A DNA stretch of 38,704 nt, from the NCBI GenBank assembly GCA_030645355.1, contig JAUSNJ010000183.1, forward strand, positions 1 to 38,704, written 5' to 3'. Positions 26,184 to 36,554 of this stretch are shown piece after piece (position 1 is the stretch's first letter; the number at the start of each line of letters is the position of its first letter). Position numbers and translations under genes: made by a program. Below the pieces are notes generated by a model that worked only from the letters and a program-made list of their open reading frames with translations, had not been told where the DNA came from and ran no database searches. Source of the stretch: Rhodoferax sp. (GTDB taxonomy: Bacteria > Pseudomonadota > Gammaproteobacteria > Burkholderiales > Burkholderiaceae_C).

Positions 26184-27344
26184 ATGACGGTCAACCTGCT
26201 TGATTACGATCTGGAGGGATTGGCCGCGTTTTGTGAGGGCCTGGGGGAAAAACGTTTCCGGGCCACGCAGCTCTTTCGGTGGATTCACCAAAAGGGGGCC
26301 GCGCAATTTGATGATATGAGTGACCTCGCGAAGTCCTTGCGGGAGAAGCTGAAAACCACTGCACAAATCAAGGCCCTTCCGGTGCTGTCGCAGCATATTT
26401 CAAGTGATGGCACGATCAAATGGTTGTTTGACGTCGAGGGGGGCAATGCCGTCGAGGCGGTCTTCATACCGGAAGACGATAGAGGGACCTTGTGTATTTC
26501 GTCCCAGGCAGGATGTGCGGTCGCCTGCAGGTTCTGTTCGACCGGGCACCAGGGCTTCAGCCGCAACCTGACAGCTGGCGAGATTGTGTCCCAGCTCTGG
26601 TTTGCGGAGCACTTCTTGCGAAAATACTTGAAGCGTGGTGATCGCGTCATTTCCAACGTCGTCATGATGGGAATGGGTGAACCGTTGCAGAATTTTTCGG
26701 CTTTGGTTCCTGCTCTTCGCGTCATGCTGGATGACCACGGCTATGGTTTGTCCCGCCGCCGTGTGACCGTGTCCACATCCGGGGTTGTTCCTATGATCGA
26801 CCGTTTGGGGCTGGAGTGTCCGGTCGCCTTGGCCGTGTCGCTGCATGCCCCCAATGACACTTTGCGTGACGATCTGGTTCCTTTGAACCGAAAGTACCCG
26901 ATTGCCGAGCTGTTCTCGGCGTGTAAGCGCTACCTGCAGGTGGCACCCCGGGATTTCATCACGTTCGAGTACTGCATGCTAAATGGGGTCAATGATTCGC
27001 CCGAACATGCTGCCGAGCTAGTGAAGCTTGTGCGGTCGGGAGGGGGCGATGGCAATTGGTGCAAGTTCAATTTGATACCGTTCAATCCATTCCCTGCCTC
27101 TGGCCTGACGCGGTCTCCTCAGGCCGTTGTAGTGGCTTTTTCCAAAGTATTGAGTGCGGCGGGAATTGTGACGACAATTCGCAAGACCCGAGGCGACGAT
27201 ATTGACGCTGCATGTGGTCAACTGGCAGGTGATGTCAAGGATCGAACGAATATTCACGCTCGCTTGTCCAAGCGGCGCACCATTCCGATCAGGCCCGAAA
27301 ATGAATTGGCTCCAGTTGGGAGAGAGGACACTATCGATGACTGA
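26184..27344 (+). CDS. rlmN: 23S rRNA (adenine2503-C2)-methyltransferase RlmN
   Basis: This radical-SAM enzyme of 386 residues methylates A2503 of 23S rRNA and A37 of some tRNAs. Radical SAM cysteines are in [20 protein letters not shown] (CxxxCxxC). Family marks include [51 protein letters not shown] and [19 protein letters not shown]. The methylated-cysteine helper lies near the C-terminus in [17 protein letters not shown]. Its stop overlaps the start of pilW by eight bases (ATGACTGA), a sign of translational coupling. Confidence 0.97.
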   Translation: MTVNLLDYDLEGLAAFCEGLGEKRFRATQLFRWIHQKGAAQFDDMSDLAKSLREKLKTTAQIKALPVLSQHISSDGTIKWLFDVEGGNAVEAVFIPEDDRGTLCISSQAGCAVACRFCSTGHQGFSRNLTAGEIVSQLWFAEHFLRKYLKRGDRVISNVVMMGMGEPLQNFSALVPALRVMLDDHGYGLSRRRVTVSTSGVVPMIDRLGLECPVALAVSLHAPNDTLRDDLVPLNRKYPIAELFSACKRYLQVAPRDFITFEYCMLNGVNDSPEHAAELVKLVRSGGGDGNWCKFNLIPFNPFPASGLTRSPQAVVVAFSKVLSAAGIVTTIRKTRGDDIDAACGQLAGDVKDRTNIHARLSKRRTIPIRPENELAPVGREDTIDD

Positions 27345-28164
27345 AAAAGTGCGGATTGGCGTCGCGGCGCTCTCATGGGTTGTGTGGTCGTGTCTGACCT
27401 TTTCCAGCGCGGTTGTTCTCACCGGTTGCGCGTCCAATATGACGGGCGCAGGTACCAAAGCTGATTTGGTGACCGATTCGGATGAATCCGATGTTCGCAA
27501 GCGGGCCCGGTTGCGCCTTGAGTTGGCAGTCGCCTATTTTGAGAAGGGTCAAACAACCGACGCGCTGGATCATTTGAAGCAGTCAATCCTGGCGGACCCG
27601 ACACTGTTTGAAGCCTACAACCTGCGGGGACTCATTTACATGCGGCTCAATGATGTTCCGCTCGCCGAAGAGAGTTTTCGTCGTGCGCTGGCGATGAACC
27701 CCAAAGCGGCTTCAGTGCAGCACAACTATGGGTGGCTGTTGTGTCAACAGTCCCGTTTTTCAGAGTCCTTGCAGTTGTTCGGCGCTGCGTTGGCCAACCC
27801 CGCTTATGGCGACCGGGCAAAGACCTGGATGGCCCAGGGGTTGTGCCAGATCAAGAGCGGCCAAACAATGGATGCCGAGAACAGTTTTTTACGGTCTTAT
27901 GAGCTTGATGCAGGAAATCCCATAACGGCCTACAACTTGTCGTCTCTTTTGTATCAGCGTGGTGAGTTTGTGCGGGCGCAGTTTTATGTTCGACGGCTCA
28001 ACAACAGCGAACTTGCCAACGCTGAGTCTCTGTGGCTTGGAATCAAAGTTGAGCGGCGAATGGAGAATCGCGATGCCATGGGGCAATTGGCGACGCAATT
28101 GAAAAAGCGTTACCCGCAGTCTCGTGAGTATTCTGCATTTGAGCGGGGTGCATTCAATGAGTGA
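27337..28164 (+). CDS. pilW: Type IV pilus biogenesis/stability lipoprotein PilW (PilF)
   Basis: PilW/PilF is an outer-membrane lipoprotein that lets the PilQ secretin form multimers. The 275-residue product has a lipoprotein signal ending [11 protein letters not shown]. Several TPR motifs follow: [19 protein letters not shown], then [40 protein letters not shown], and [20 protein letters not shown]. Gene order between rlmN and rodZ is the conserved one. The start is ATG 27337. It overlaps rlmN at its 5' end and rodZ at its 3' end, each by eight bases. Confidence 0.9.
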   Translation: MTEKVRIGVAALSWVVWSCLTFSSAVVLTGCASNMTGAGTKADLVTDSDESDVRKRARLRLELAVAYFEKGQTTDALDHLKQSILADPTLFEAYNLRGLIYMRLNDVPLAEESFRRALAMNPKAASVQHNYGWLLCQQSRFSESLQLFGAALANPAYGDRAKTWMAQGLCQIKSGQTMDAENSFLRSYELDAGNPITAYNLSSLLYQRGEFVRAQFYVRRLNNSELANAESLWLGIKVERRMENRDAMGQLATQLKKRYPQSREYSAFERGAFNE

Positions 28165-29146
28165 AAACGGTGTTCCGGAGACAACGGCAGAACAAGAGAC
28201 AACCGGACGATCGAGTGCTTTGACCGCGGGAATGATGATGCGCAATGCACGGGAAGCCGCTGGATTGCATGTCGCTGCGTTGGCCGTATCGATAAAGATT
28301 CCGGTGAAAAAGCTTGAGGCATTGGAGGCAGATCGTTTGGATCTGCTGCATGACGCTGTTTTTGTGCGGGCATTGGCTGCAAGTGTGTGCCGTGCGTTGA
28401 AGATTGATCCCGCACCTGTGCTACTCAAGCTGCCACTCACCGTTGCACCCAAACTTACTGCGGATGAGCGCGGAATCAATGCACCCTTTCATGCAACGGG
28501 TGATGCCGCGAGGCTTTCGATTACTGAAGTACTCAAAAAGCCCTCGGCAATGCTTGTTTTTGCACTGGTGGTAGCGGGCGTAGCAGTTGTATTTTTTCCA
28601 GAAGGCAAGCTTGCGGAGTGGACTGCCGAGCTTTCGTCGCAGTCAGCCAAGTCGCCTGCGGCAATGGGGCAGCCGCAGTTGCAACAAGCCGCCACCGAGG
28701 TAATGGAGTCACCAGCTCAGTCTGAGCCAGTGGCGCAGGTCTTGCCCTCCGCGCCGAGCATCACCGTCGTTCCAAAAGAAGCTGCGTTGGGTTTGCAGGC
28801 ACATCCAGCGGTTGCGATGCCTGCACCTGCCTCGGTGAAGGCGTCGGAGTCGCTTGCTCCGTTCCAGGATGCGGTTCGTTCGTCGGGAGCATCGCCATCG
28901 ATACGTTCGGCGGGCTTGGTGGTTTTCAAGGCCAAAGGGACATCCTGGGTCAAGGTCGTTGATGCCAAGGGCATCGTGCAATTGAGCAAGACCCTGTCGG
29001 ACGGTGAAGTGATTGGCGCATCGGGCACCACGCCCCTGTCGGTTGTCATCGGACGCGTGGATGCCACTGAAGTGGAAGTACGCGGCCAGCCCTTCAGTCT
29101 GGTCAGTGTAGCCAAGGACAATGTTGCACGATTTGAGGTGAAGTAG
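28157..29146 (+). CDS. rodZ: RodZ-type cell-shape protein (helix-turn-helix, single membrane helix)
   Basis: RodZ links the actin-like MreB cytoskeleton to the cell envelope. The 329-residue protein has an N-terminal HTH of the XRE type ([38 protein letters not shown]). It also has one membrane helix (about 131-149, [16 protein letters not shown]). After a Pro/Ala-rich linker comes the C-terminal DUF4115 beta domain, with [19 protein letters not shown] and [19 protein letters not shown]. It is the pilW-rodZ-ispG order of Burkholderiales. The stop shares one base with the ispG start. Confidence 0.88.
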   Translation: MSENGVPETTAEQETTGRSSALTAGMMMRNAREAAGLHVAALAVSIKIPVKKLEALEADRLDLLHDAVFVRALAASVCRALKIDPAPVLLKLPLTVAPKLTADERGINAPFHATGDAARLSITEVLKKPSAMLVFALVVAGVAVVFFPEGKLAEWTAELSSQSAKSPAAMGQPQLQQAATEVMESPAQSEPVAQVLPSAPSITVVPKEAALGLQAHPAVAMPAPASVKASESLAPFQDAVRSSGASPSIRSAGLVVFKAKGTSWVKVVDAKGIVQLSKTLSDGEVIGASGTTPLSVVIGRVDATEVEVRGQPFSLVSVAKDNVARFEVK

Positions 29147-30420
29147 TGAATTCCAGTCTACCGATTGCTTTAGCGGTACCCGCTCGAAGGAAGTCCCTCC
29201 AGGCAAACGTTGTTTGGGGGGCGAGAAACGTCACCTTAGGTGGTGACGCCCCCGTCCGTCTGCAATCGATGACCAATACCGATACCGCAGACGCCATCGG
29301 GACGGCGATACAGGTCAAAGAGCTCGCTATCGCGGGATCAGAGATGGTACGGATCACGGTGAACACGCCAGAAGCTGCACAGGCCGTTCCCTACATCCGT
29401 GAACAATTGGACCGCATGGGTATCGACGTGCCCTTGATAGGCGATTTCCATTTCAATGGCCACCGGCTGTTGACAGATTACCCGGACTGCGCTCAAGCGC
29501 TGTCCAAGTACCGCATCAACCCAGGAAATGTGGGTAAAGGGGACAAGCGTGACAAGCAGTTCTCCCAGATGATTGAGGCCGCCATTCGCTGGAACAAACC
29601 CGTGCGTATTGGTGTGAACTGGGGAAGCCTCGACCAGGAACTACTGGCATCGCTGATGGATGAAAACAGCCGTCGCACGGTCCCTTGGGATGCCAAACCC
29701 GTGATGTACGAAGCGTTGATTACTTCTGCTTTGGAGTCGGCCCTCAGAGCCGAAGCTATCGGATTGGATGCCAGCCAGATTGTCTTGTCATGCAAAGTGA
29801 GTGGTGTCCAGGACCTGGTCGCCGTCTATCGGGAACTGGGGCGACGGTGTGCCTATCCATTGCACTTGGGACTCACGGAAGCAGGGATGGGTACAAAAGG
29901 CACAGTTGCGTCAGCCGTTGCCTTGGGTGTCCTGTTGCAGGATGGTATTGGCGACACGATTCGGGTGTCATTAACACCGGCTCCTGGTGAATCACGTTCG
30001 CAAGAAATCGTCATCGCGTCGGAGATTATTCAGGCGTTGGGTCTGCGAAATTTCGTTCCCAGCGTGACGGCATGCCCAGGGTGCGGGCGCACAACCAGCA
30101 CCACTTTTCAAGAGTTGACGCAACAAATCGATGATTTTTTGCGCGCCAAAATGCCGGTTTGGCGTGAAAGCTTTCCTGGCGTAGAAAACCTCAAGGTGGC
30201 GGTGATGGGATGCATTGTCAACGGCCCCGGTGAAAGCAAGCATGCCGATATAGGCATTAGTTTGCCGGGCACCGGTGAAGCGCCAGCGGCGCCCGTATTC
30301 ATTGACGGCGAGAAACGCATGACCTTACGTGGGGATTCCATTGCCGCCGATTTTCAAGCGGTAGTCGAAAACTACATCCAGCAGCGCTTTGGTGCGTCTG
30401 TTGCCACATCAACACACTAA
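29146..30420 (+). CDS. ispG: 4-hydroxy-3-methylbut-2-en-1-yl diphosphate synthase (IspG/GcpE)
   Basis: IspG is an iron-sulfur enzyme in the penultimate step of the MEP isoprenoid pathway, turning MEcPP into HMBPP. The 424-residue protein shows [17 protein letters not shown] near the N-terminus, [20 protein letters not shown], and [20 protein letters not shown]. The 4Fe-4S cysteines are in [17 protein letters not shown] (two) and [20 protein letters not shown] (one). It starts with GTG 29146, six bases after a GAGG ribosome-binding site, and its start overlaps the rodZ stop. Confidence 0.97.
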   Translation: MNSSLPIALAVPARRKSLQANVVWGARNVTLGGDAPVRLQSMTNTDTADAIGTAIQVKELAIAGSEMVRITVNTPEAAQAVPYIREQLDRMGIDVPLIGDFHFNGHRLLTDYPDCAQALSKYRINPGNVGKGDKRDKQFSQMIEAAIRWNKPVRIGVNWGSLDQELLASLMDENSRRTVPWDAKPVMYEALITSALESALRAEAIGLDASQIVLSCKVSGVQDLVAVYRELGRRCAYPLHLGLTEAGMGTKGTVASAVALGVLLQDGIGDTIRVSLTPAPGESRSQEIVIASEIIQALGLRNFVPSVTACPGCGRTTSTTFQELTQQIDDFLRAKMPVWRESFPGVENLKVAVMGCIVNGPGESKHADIGISLPGTGEAPAAPVFIDGEKRMTLRGDSIAADFQAVVENYIQQRFGASVATSTH

Positions 30421-30428
30421 GAATTCGC

Positions 30429-31742
30429 ATGGTTGAAAAGTCTGCTGCCAGTAGAGTGGAAAAGCTGTTTGCCGTAAAAGGCATGAACGATATTTTGCCG
30501 CCCGATTCCGCACAATGGGAGTGGTTTGAAGAGCAGGTGCGTGTGCAAATGAATCGCCACGCTTACCGCAACATTCGCACGCCGATTGTGGAGCCCACAG
30601 CTTTGTTCGTGCGCGGTACCGGGGAAACGACGGATATTGTCGAAAAGGAAATGTATGCCTTTGAAGACAAACTTAATGGCGAGGCGCTGACGCTGCGCCC
30701 GGAGAATACTCCCGGTGTCGTGCGCGCCGCGATCGAGCACAATCTGACCTACGATGGCGCCAAACGTTTGTACTACATGGGACCGATGTTTCGCCACGAA
30801 AGGCCGCAGCGCGGACGCTACCGCCAGTTCTACCAGTTAGGCGCTGAGGCACTCGGCTTTGCTGGGCCAGAGGTGGATGCGGAGCTGATTGTGTTGGCCC
30901 ATCAACTGCTTTCGTCCATCGGTTTGCACAGCTTTCGGGTCGAACTCAATAGTTTGGGTGTGTCCAACGAGCGTCATGCCCATCGTGCCGCACTGCTTGC
31001 ATATTTTGAGAAACATATTGACTCGCTTGACGCGGACGCGCGCCGCCGCCTGCATGCCAATCCATTGCGCATTCTTGACACCAAGAATCCTGCCATGCAA
31101 GCACTCGTTCAGGAAGCCCCCCAGTTGCTCGACTTCCTGGGCGAAACATCCCTCAGGCATTTTGAGACGGTCAAAGCACTGTTGACGGCCTGCGGCCTGC
31201 AGTGGCAAGTCAACCCCCGGCTGGTACGTGGCCTGGACTATTACAGCCATACGGTTTTTGAACTCATTACGGACGAACTAGGTGCCCAAGGCACGCTGTG
31301 TGGGGGCGGCCGATACGACGGCCTGTTTGAACTGTTGGGCGGCAAACCTACGCCAGCCGTTGGTTGGGGAATGGGTATTGAACGTGTTCTGGAGCTTTTG
31401 AAAGTGCAGGGACGCTCACGCGAGTCCGCTGTCCCGGACGCGTACGCAATCGTCGTTGATATGGGTGGGATGTCGACTGCCATGCAATGCCTGCAGGTAC
31501 TGCGTTCGGAAGGCGTCAGCGTGCAAATGCATGCGGGCACAACCGAGGGCTTGGGTAGCATCAAGTCCCAATTTAAACGGGCGGATGCGTCTGGAGCACG
31601 ATTTGCGCTGGTTTTTGGACCGGACGAGATCGCCCGCGGCGCCGTCACCATCAAGTCTCTGCGTGATGGAAGCGGTGCCCAAATGACGCAAGCACTGAAC
31701 CAGTCGGCGCAGTGGGCCAAGAGCCTACAATCCCCGGCTTAA
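30429..31742 (+). CDS. hisS: Histidyl-tRNA synthetase
   Basis: This class II synthetase of 437 residues charges tRNA-His. Motif 1 is [19 protein letters not shown], motif 2 [20 protein letters not shown], and the HisRS signatures [15 protein letters not shown] and [14 protein letters not shown] follow. Motif 3 is [13 protein letters not shown]. The C-terminal anticodon-binding domain begins near residue 335. The N-terminal [13 protein letters not shown] element is seen as [12 protein letters not shown]. It begins eight bases after ispG and is followed by yfgM, a common order. Confidence 0.97.
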   Translation: MVEKSAASRVEKLFAVKGMNDILPPDSAQWEWFEEQVRVQMNRHAYRNIRTPIVEPTALFVRGTGETTDIVEKEMYAFEDKLNGEALTLRPENTPGVVRAAIEHNLTYDGAKRLYYMGPMFRHERPQRGRYRQFYQLGAEALGFAGPEVDAELIVLAHQLLSSIGLHSFRVELNSLGVSNERHAHRAALLAYFEKHIDSLDADARRRLHANPLRILDTKNPAMQALVQEAPQLLDFLGETSLRHFETVKALLTACGLQWQVNPRLVRGLDYYSHTVFELITDELGAQGTLCGGGRYDGLFELLGGKPTPAVGWGMGIERVLELLKVQGRSRESAVPDAYAIVVDMGGMSTAMQCLQVLRSEGVSVQMHAGTTEGLGSIKSQFKRADASGARFALVFGPDEIARGAVTIKSLRDGSGAQMTQALNQSAQWAKSLQSPA

Positions 31743-31754
31743 CTGAATACTCAC

Positions 31755-32438
31755 ATGGCAAATCATCTAGATCTTGAAGAACAGGAACAGCTTGACCAGC
31801 TCAAGCATTTTTGGAAACAGTATGGCAACCTGATTACTTGGGCACTGATTGTTGTGCTCGGTTCTGTGGCCGCCTGGAATGGATACAACATATGGCAACG
31901 CAACCAGTCCGTTCAGGCTGCTGCGATGTACGACGAGGTTGAAAAAGTCGTGCGCGGTGGTGACATTCAAAAAGCGGAACGCGCCTTTGCGGACATGCGG
32001 GACCGTTTTTCCAAAGCCGTTTACACACAGCAAGCGGGGCTATTGGTTGCCAAAATGGCGTACGAGGCCGGAAAAATGGACAGTGCCAAGTCAACGCTCT
32101 CCTGGTTGAGCGACAACGCTGCGGACAAGGGCTATGCATCGGTTGCCCGATTGCGGTTGTCGGCGGTGCTTATTGAAGGCAAAGCGTATGACGATGCACT
32201 GAAGTTGCTTGGATCCGGGATGGCTGAAGAATTTGGGGCTTTGGCTGACGATAGGAAAGGTGATATTTACGCCCTGCAAGGCAAGAAGGCAGAAGCAAAA
32301 GGCGAGTATCAAAAAGCTTATAAAGCTTTTGATGAACAGTCAGAGTACCGTCGGCTTGTCGGCGTCAAGTTGAACGCATTGGGTTTTGACCCCGAGGCTG
32401 ACGCCAAAATTGCCGCGAACAAAGAGGTTACAAAGTGA
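31755..32438 (+). CDS. yfgM: YfgM-like ancillary SecYEG translocon subunit
   Basis: The 227-residue protein is a single-span inner-membrane protein with a periplasmic TPR-like domain. In E. coli YfgM works with PpiD at SecYEG. The N-terminal cytosolic stub ANHLDLEEQEQLDQLKHFW precedes the membrane helix (about 25-45, ITWALIVVLGSVAAWNGYN). The rest is helical repeats such as QQAGLLVAKMAYEAGKMDSA and GDIYALQGKKAEAKGEYQKA. It lies between hisS and bamB as in E. coli and overlaps bamB by four bases. Confidence 0.92.
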   Translation: MANHLDLEEQEQLDQLKHFWKQYGNLITWALIVVLGSVAAWNGYNIWQRNQSVQAAAMYDEVEKVVRGGDIQKAERAFADMRDRFSKAVYTQQAGLLVAKMAYEAGKMDSAKSTLSWLSDNAADKGYASVARLRLSAVLIEGKAYDDALKLLGSGMAEEFGALADDRKGDIYALQGKKAEAKGEYQKAYKAFDEQSEYRRLVGVKLNALGFDPEADAKIAANKEVTK

Positions 32439-33574
32439 TTTGTATGTCATTCCTTCGCAAGTCGGCTTATCGCCTGGCCCTGTCGTTCGGCGCCGTCGCC
32501 GTGTTGGCGGCTTGCGCAGGATCCGATAAAGCCAAGCAGCTTGACCTGGGTCCCAACACCCAGTTGATTGGTGTCCGATCCGCATGGTCATCGAGTATTG
32601 GTTCAGTGGGATTCCCACTGGAAATTCGCACGGTTGGCAATCTGATTTTTGTTGCAGGCACCGACGGAAATGTTGCTGCCATAGATGCCAGAACAGGCGG
32701 GGATTTGTGGCGGGTGTCTTTAGGGGTCAAGCTTTCAGCGGGTGTTGGAAGTGACGGTCGCTATGGGGCGGTCGTGAGTCGTGACAATGAGTTAATCACA
32801 CTGGATGGTGGCAAGGAGTTGTGGCGGCAAAAGCTTGCTGCAGTGACCCTGACTGCGCCGTTGGTTGCTGGCGGGCGCGTTTTTACCCTGTCGGGTGATC
32901 GTTCGGTGTCTGCATTTGATGCAGCCTCAGGCCGCAAACTCTGGCAGCAACAACGTACCGGAGAAGCACTGGTGCTAGGGCGGTCGGGAATTATCATGGC
33001 CATCGGTGACACGTTGGTCACCGGTTTGGGCGGACGCTTGGTGGGAATGAATCCGCTCAATGGCAAAGTTCGATGGGAAGCGCCGATTGCCAACAGCCGT
33101 GGCACCAATGAAGTGGAGCGACTCGTCGATCTGGTATCGGGTGTAAGTCGACAGGGCAATCAAGTCTGTGTCAGGTCTTTTCAATCGGCCGTAGGCTGTG
33201 TCGACGGATCGAGGGGCAGTTTGATTTGGAGCAAACCTGCGTCTGGCGCTACCGGCGTGGATGGCGATGAGTCAGAAGTCTTCGGTACCGAAAGTGATGG
33301 AAAAGTGATTGCCTGGAGACGTGCCGATGGCGAACGCGCGTGGATGTCTGATCGCTTGCGCTTCAGAAGTCTGACGGCGCCTATTTTGGTGGGGCGAGCC
33401 ATTGTCATTGGAGATGAATCCGGTACCTTGCATTTTCTGTCGCGCCAGGATGGCGCGCCATTGAATCGTGTGCCAACCGATGGATCCGCTATCCAGTCTT
33501 CTCCCGTCTTGATCGGGCAAACCCTGGTTGTCGTAACCCAACGGGGTGGTATTTTTGGCTTCAAACCTGAGTGA
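32435..33574 (+). CDS. bamB: Outer membrane protein assembly factor BamB
   Basis: BamB is a lipoprotein beta-propeller of the BAM complex that assists folding of outer-membrane proteins. The 379-residue protein has a lipoprotein signal ending GAVAVLAACAGSD. PQQ-like propeller repeats follow: FVAGTDGNVAAIDARTGGDL, FTLSGDRSVSAFDAASGRKL, and a last blade VVVTQRGGIFGFKPE. The start is GTG 32435, seven bases after AGAGG (32423-32427). ATG 32444 would be too far from it. It is beside yfgM and der, the conserved order. Confidence 0.95.
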   Translation: MICMSFLRKSAYRLALSFGAVAVLAACAGSDKAKQLDLGPNTQLIGVRSAWSSSIGSVGFPLEIRTVGNLIFVAGTDGNVAAIDARTGGDLWRVSLGVKLSAGVGSDGRYGAVVSRDNELITLDGGKELWRQKLAAVTLTAPLVAGGRVFTLSGDRSVSAFDAASGRKLWQQQRTGEALVLGRSGIIMAIGDTLVTGLGGRLVGMNPLNGKVRWEAPIANSRGTNEVERLVDLVSGVSRQGNQVCVRSFQSAVGCVDGSRGSLIWSKPASGATGVDGDESEVFGTESDGKVIAWRRADGERAWMSDRLRFRSLTAPILVGRAIVIGDESGTLHFLSRQDGAPLNRVPTDGSAIQSSPVLIGQTLVVVTQRGGIFGFKPE

Positions 33575-33592
33575 TGGTTTGATCCATACAAC

Positions 33593-34936
33593 ATGAAACC
33601 TGTCATTGCATTGGTTGGTCGTCCCAACGTTGGAAAATCAACTCTCTTTAACCGTCTGACCAAGACTCGCGATGCCATCGTGGCCGACTACGCCGGGCTG
33701 ACGCGTGATCGTCACTACGGAAACGGAAAGCAGGGCGAGCACGAGTTCATCGTCATTGATACCGGAGGGTTTGAGCCCGATGCCACCTCAGGCATCTACA
33801 AAGAAATGGCAAAGCAAACCCGTCAGGCGGTTGCCGAGGCGGATGTCGTGCTTTTTGTCGTCGATGCACGCGCGGGCCTGTCTGCTCAGGATCACGAAAT
33901 TGGCAAGTACCTGCGAAAACTCGGTAAACCATGCGTGCTGGTGGCGAACAAGTCCGAGGGCATGACCGCTGGCGCGCAACTCGTTGAATTTTTTGAGTTG
34001 GGTTTAGGAGAGGTATTCCCAATTTCTGCGGCGCATGGGCAAGGCATCCGTCCCCTGGTAGAGCTTGCCTTGGGTCCCTTGGTGGAGCCGGAGGTCGGCG
34101 AGGACGTCTCCGGTGACGACCCATCGGTGATCAAGCTGGCGGTAGCCGGGCGCCCAAACGTCGGAAAATCGACGCTGATCAATACGTGGTTGGGTGAAGA
34201 ACGTCTGGTCGCCTTTGATCTACCGGGGACTACCCGCGACGCGATTTCAGTCCCCTTTGAGCGCGATGGGCAGCGGTTTGAATTGATCGACACTGCGGGG
34301 CTGCGCCGCAAGGGCCAGGTATTTGAGGCTATAGAAAAGTTTTCGGTAGTGAAAACACTTCAGGCGATTGAGTCTGCCAGCGTTGTTCTCCTGCTCATCG
34401 ACGCGACCCAAGGCGTGACGGATCAAGATGCCCACATTGCGGGCTACATCCTGGAGTCGGGCCGCGCGGTCGTGGTTGCAGTCAATAAGTGGGATGCCGT
34501 CGATGAGTACGCCCGTGAACTCGTGAAGCGATCCATAGAGACCCGTTTGGGTTTTTTGAAGTTTGCCGCCCTGCACTTGATATCCGCCCAGAAGCGTCAA
34601 GGTCTTGGCCCTTTGTGGGACTCCATTGCACAGGCACACAAGGCCGCAAATTGCAAGATGTCGACGCCGGTGTTGACGCGTCTGCTGCTGGAGGCCGTTC
34701 AGTTTCAAACCCCCAAGAAATCGGGTATGTACCGGCCCAAGCTCAGATACGCACACCAAGGCGGCATGAACCCGCCCATCATCATCATTCACGGCAATTC
34801 GCTGGAGCATGTTACAGACGCATACAAGCGCTTTCTGGAAGGTCGTTTCCGCAAGGAATTCAATCTCGTTGGAACGCCACTGCGTATCCAGATGAAGTCG
34901 TCGCAGAATCCGTATTCGGACAAAGACAGCAAGTGA
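33593..34936 (+). CDS. der: Ribosome biogenesis GTPase Der
   Basis: Der (EngA) has two GTPase domains in tandem and is needed for 50S assembly. The 447-residue protein has a first Walker [14 protein letters not shown] (residues 7-19), with DTGGFEP as its switch. The second GTPase has [19 protein letters not shown] and [10 protein letters not shown], with NKWDAVDE as the guanine motif. The C-terminal KH-like domain reads [20 protein letters not shown] and [20 protein letters not shown]. It is downstream of bamB by 18 bases and ends in the hfq leader region. Confidence 0.97.
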   Translation: MKPVIALVGRPNVGKSTLFNRLTKTRDAIVADYAGLTRDRHYGNGKQGEHEFIVIDTGGFEPDATSGIYKEMAKQTRQAVAEADVVLFVVDARAGLSAQDHEIGKYLRKLGKPCVLVANKSEGMTAGAQLVEFFELGLGEVFPISAAHGQGIRPLVELALGPLVEPEVGEDVSGDDPSVIKLAVAGRPNVGKSTLINTWLGEERLVAFDLPGTTRDAISVPFERDGQRFELIDTAGLRRKGQVFEAIEKFSVVKTLQAIESASVVLLLIDATQGVTDQDAHIAGYILESGRAVVVAVNKWDAVDEYARELVKRSIETRLGFLKFAALHLISAQKRQGLGPLWDSIAQAHKAANCKMSTPVLTRLLLEAVQFQTPKKSGMYRPKLRYAHQGGMNPPIIIIHGNSLEHVTDAYKRFLEGRFRKEFNLVGTPLRIQMKSSQNPYSDKDSK

Positions 34937-34955
34937 CTTTGGTGCGCACAGATAG

Positions 34956-34977
34956 ACACCGGAAACATGCGGTGTTT
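34956..34977 (+). terminator. Weak stem-loop between der and hfq
   Basis: The arms acaccg (34956-34961) and cggtgt (34970-34975) are perfect with an 8-base loop. They are followed by ttatt. A second inverted repeat, ttgatt/aatcaa, follows just downstream. It could end part of the der transcript and allow separate hfq expression. Confidence 0.35.
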
Positions 34978-35054
34978 ATTGATTGCGTTCCGAATCAATC
35001 AGCTTGGTGTGGTATCGTCGACTCTTCTTAATTTTCTTGAACACGGAGAATATC

Positions 35055-35303
35055 GTGAGCAACAAAGGGCAGTTACTGCAAGACCCGTTTCTGAATGCTT
35101 TGCGTCGGGAACATGTGCCGGTCTCTATCTATTTGGTGAACGGCATCAAACTGCAAGGGCAAGTTGAATCGTTCGATCAGTATGTGGTGTTACTGCGCAA
35201 TACGGTCACCCAGATGGTGTACAAACATGCCATCTCCACCATTGTTCCAGGACGTGCGGTCAATTTCGCTGCTCCTGGTGGCGATGCTCCTGAGACAGAA
35301 TGA
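35055..35303 (+). CDS. hfq: RNA chaperone Hfq
   Basis: Hfq is a hexameric Sm-like RNA chaperone that pairs small RNAs with mRNAs. The 82-residue protein has the N-terminal [20 protein letters not shown], the Sm1 region [20 protein letters not shown] and the Sm2 motif [12 protein letters not shown], with the poly-U binding residues Q8 and the YKHA His. The C-terminal tail is short, as usual in betaproteobacteria. It starts at GTG 35055 with GGAGA about seven bases upstream; longer in-frame starts have no ribosome-binding site. Confidence 0.98.
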   Translation: MSNKGQLLQDPFLNALRREHVPVSIYLVNGIKLQGQVESFDQYVVLLRNTVTQMVYKHAISTIVPGRAVNFAAPGGDAPETE

Positions 35304-35309
35304 GCCGGC

Positions 35310-35347
35310 GGGCCGGGTTGGCCCTGTAGTCGAAAAGCCAGCTTTTC
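35310..35347 (+). promoter_or_regulatory. Two tandem hairpins between hfq and hflX
   Basis: The first is gggcc (35310-35314) with ggccc (35320-35324). The second is gaaaagc (35332-35338) with gcttttc (35341-35347), a 7-bp stem with a 2-base loop. They occupy most of the hfq-hflX gap and end 10 bases before the hflX start codon. They may modulate processing or translation between hfq and hflX. Confidence 0.4.
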
Positions 35348-35357
35348 CTGATTCAAT

Positions 35358-36530
35358 TTGACAGCAGCGAACCAAACTGCAAGTACACCGACCATTTTGG
35401 TGGGCGTGGATCTGGGCGCTCCCAATTTTGATGCCGAATTGGAAGAGCTGGGACTGCTCGCCCAGAGCGCTGGCATGCAGCCTATTGCCCGTATCACTTG
35501 CAAGCGCAAGGCTCCCGATGCCGCATTGTTTATCGGTTCGGGCAAGGCCGATGAAATCAAACTATTGGCCACCCAACTGGGTGCCAAAGAGGTTTTGTTT
35601 GACCAGAGCCTGAGTCCTGGTCAACAGCGCAATCTGGAACGCCATCTGGAGCTTCCAGTCAATGACCGCACGTTTCTGATTCTTGAGATATTTGCCCAAC
35701 GCGCCCGGAGTCACGAAGGCAAGTTGCAGGTTGAACTGGCTCGCCTTCAATATCTCAGCACACGCCTGGTGCGACGCTGGTCCCACCTCGAGCGTCAGAG
35801 TGGTGGCATCGGCATGCGGGGCGGTCCTGGAGAGGCACAGATCGAACTCGATCGACGAATGATTGGCGAAACCATCAAGCGGACCAAGGAGCGCCTGAGC
35901 AAGGTCAAGCGTCAACGACAAACCCAAAGGCGCCAGCGGGAACGCCGGGACGCCTTCAACATATCGCTGATCGGGTATACCAATGCGGGTAAATCCACGC
36001 TGTTCAACGCATTGGTCAAAGCACGAGCCTATGCAGCGGACCAGCTGTTTGCCACGCTGGACACGACGACTCGACAGCTGTATTTGGGGGAAGCGGGCCG
36101 GTCGGTGTCCCTGTCTGACACCGTTGGCTTCATTCGGGACTTGCCTCACGGCCTGGTGGACGCATTTCAGGCGACGCTTCAGGAAGCGATTGATGCCGAT
36201 CTGCTATTGCATGTTGTGGATGCGGCCAATCCGAACTTTCCCGAGCAAATCCTCCAAGTGCAACGTGTATTGAAGGAAATCGGTGCAGATGGAATTCCCC
36301 AACTGCTGGTTTTCAACAAACTTGATGCGCTGGACACCGAGCACCGCCCGCTTAAACTGGAAGATGAGTTTGAATTAGACGGCGTACAAACTCCCCGTAT
36401 ATTTGTCAGTGCAAGAGATGCTCTTGGACTGCAGGCTTTGCGAAAACGCTTGGCCAGCATTGCGCGGGCGGTAACGCCGGGCGAGAATTCTGCGCTGCTT
36501 TCCCCTGAAACTCCAGGGGACGAACTCTAG
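35358..36530 (+). CDS. hflX: Ribosome-associated GTPase HflX
   Basis: HflX is a GTPase that splits stalled ribosomes, especially under heat shock. The 390-residue protein has the N-terminal HflX domain (AILV-type ILVGVDLGAPNFDAELEEL, DAALFIGSGKADEIKLLA). The HflX signature SGGIGMRGGPGEAQIELDRR follows, then a coiled-coil linker. The GTPase domain begins with GYTNAGKSTLFNALV (Walker A), has LSDTVGFIRDLPHGLVDAF, and the guanine motif FNKLDALD. It starts with TTG 35358, which is the only in-frame start near the conserved N-terminus. Confidence 0.93.
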   Translation: MTAANQTASTPTILVGVDLGAPNFDAELEELGLLAQSAGMQPIARITCKRKAPDAALFIGSGKADEIKLLATQLGAKEVLFDQSLSPGQQRNLERHLELPVNDRTFLILEIFAQRARSHEGKLQVELARLQYLSTRLVRRWSHLERQSGGIGMRGGPGEAQIELDRRMIGETIKRTKERLSKVKRQRQTQRRQRERRDAFNISLIGYTNAGKSTLFNALVKARAYAADQLFATLDTTTRQLYLGEAGRSVSLSDTVGFIRDLPHGLVDAFQATLQEAIDADLLLHVVDAANPNFPEQILQVQRVLKEIGADGIPQLLVFNKLDALDTEHRPLKLEDEFELDGVQTPRIFVSARDALGLQALRKRLASIARAVTPGENSALLSPETPGDEL

Positions 36531-36554
36531 GTAGGCACAATCGGATCCAGATCT

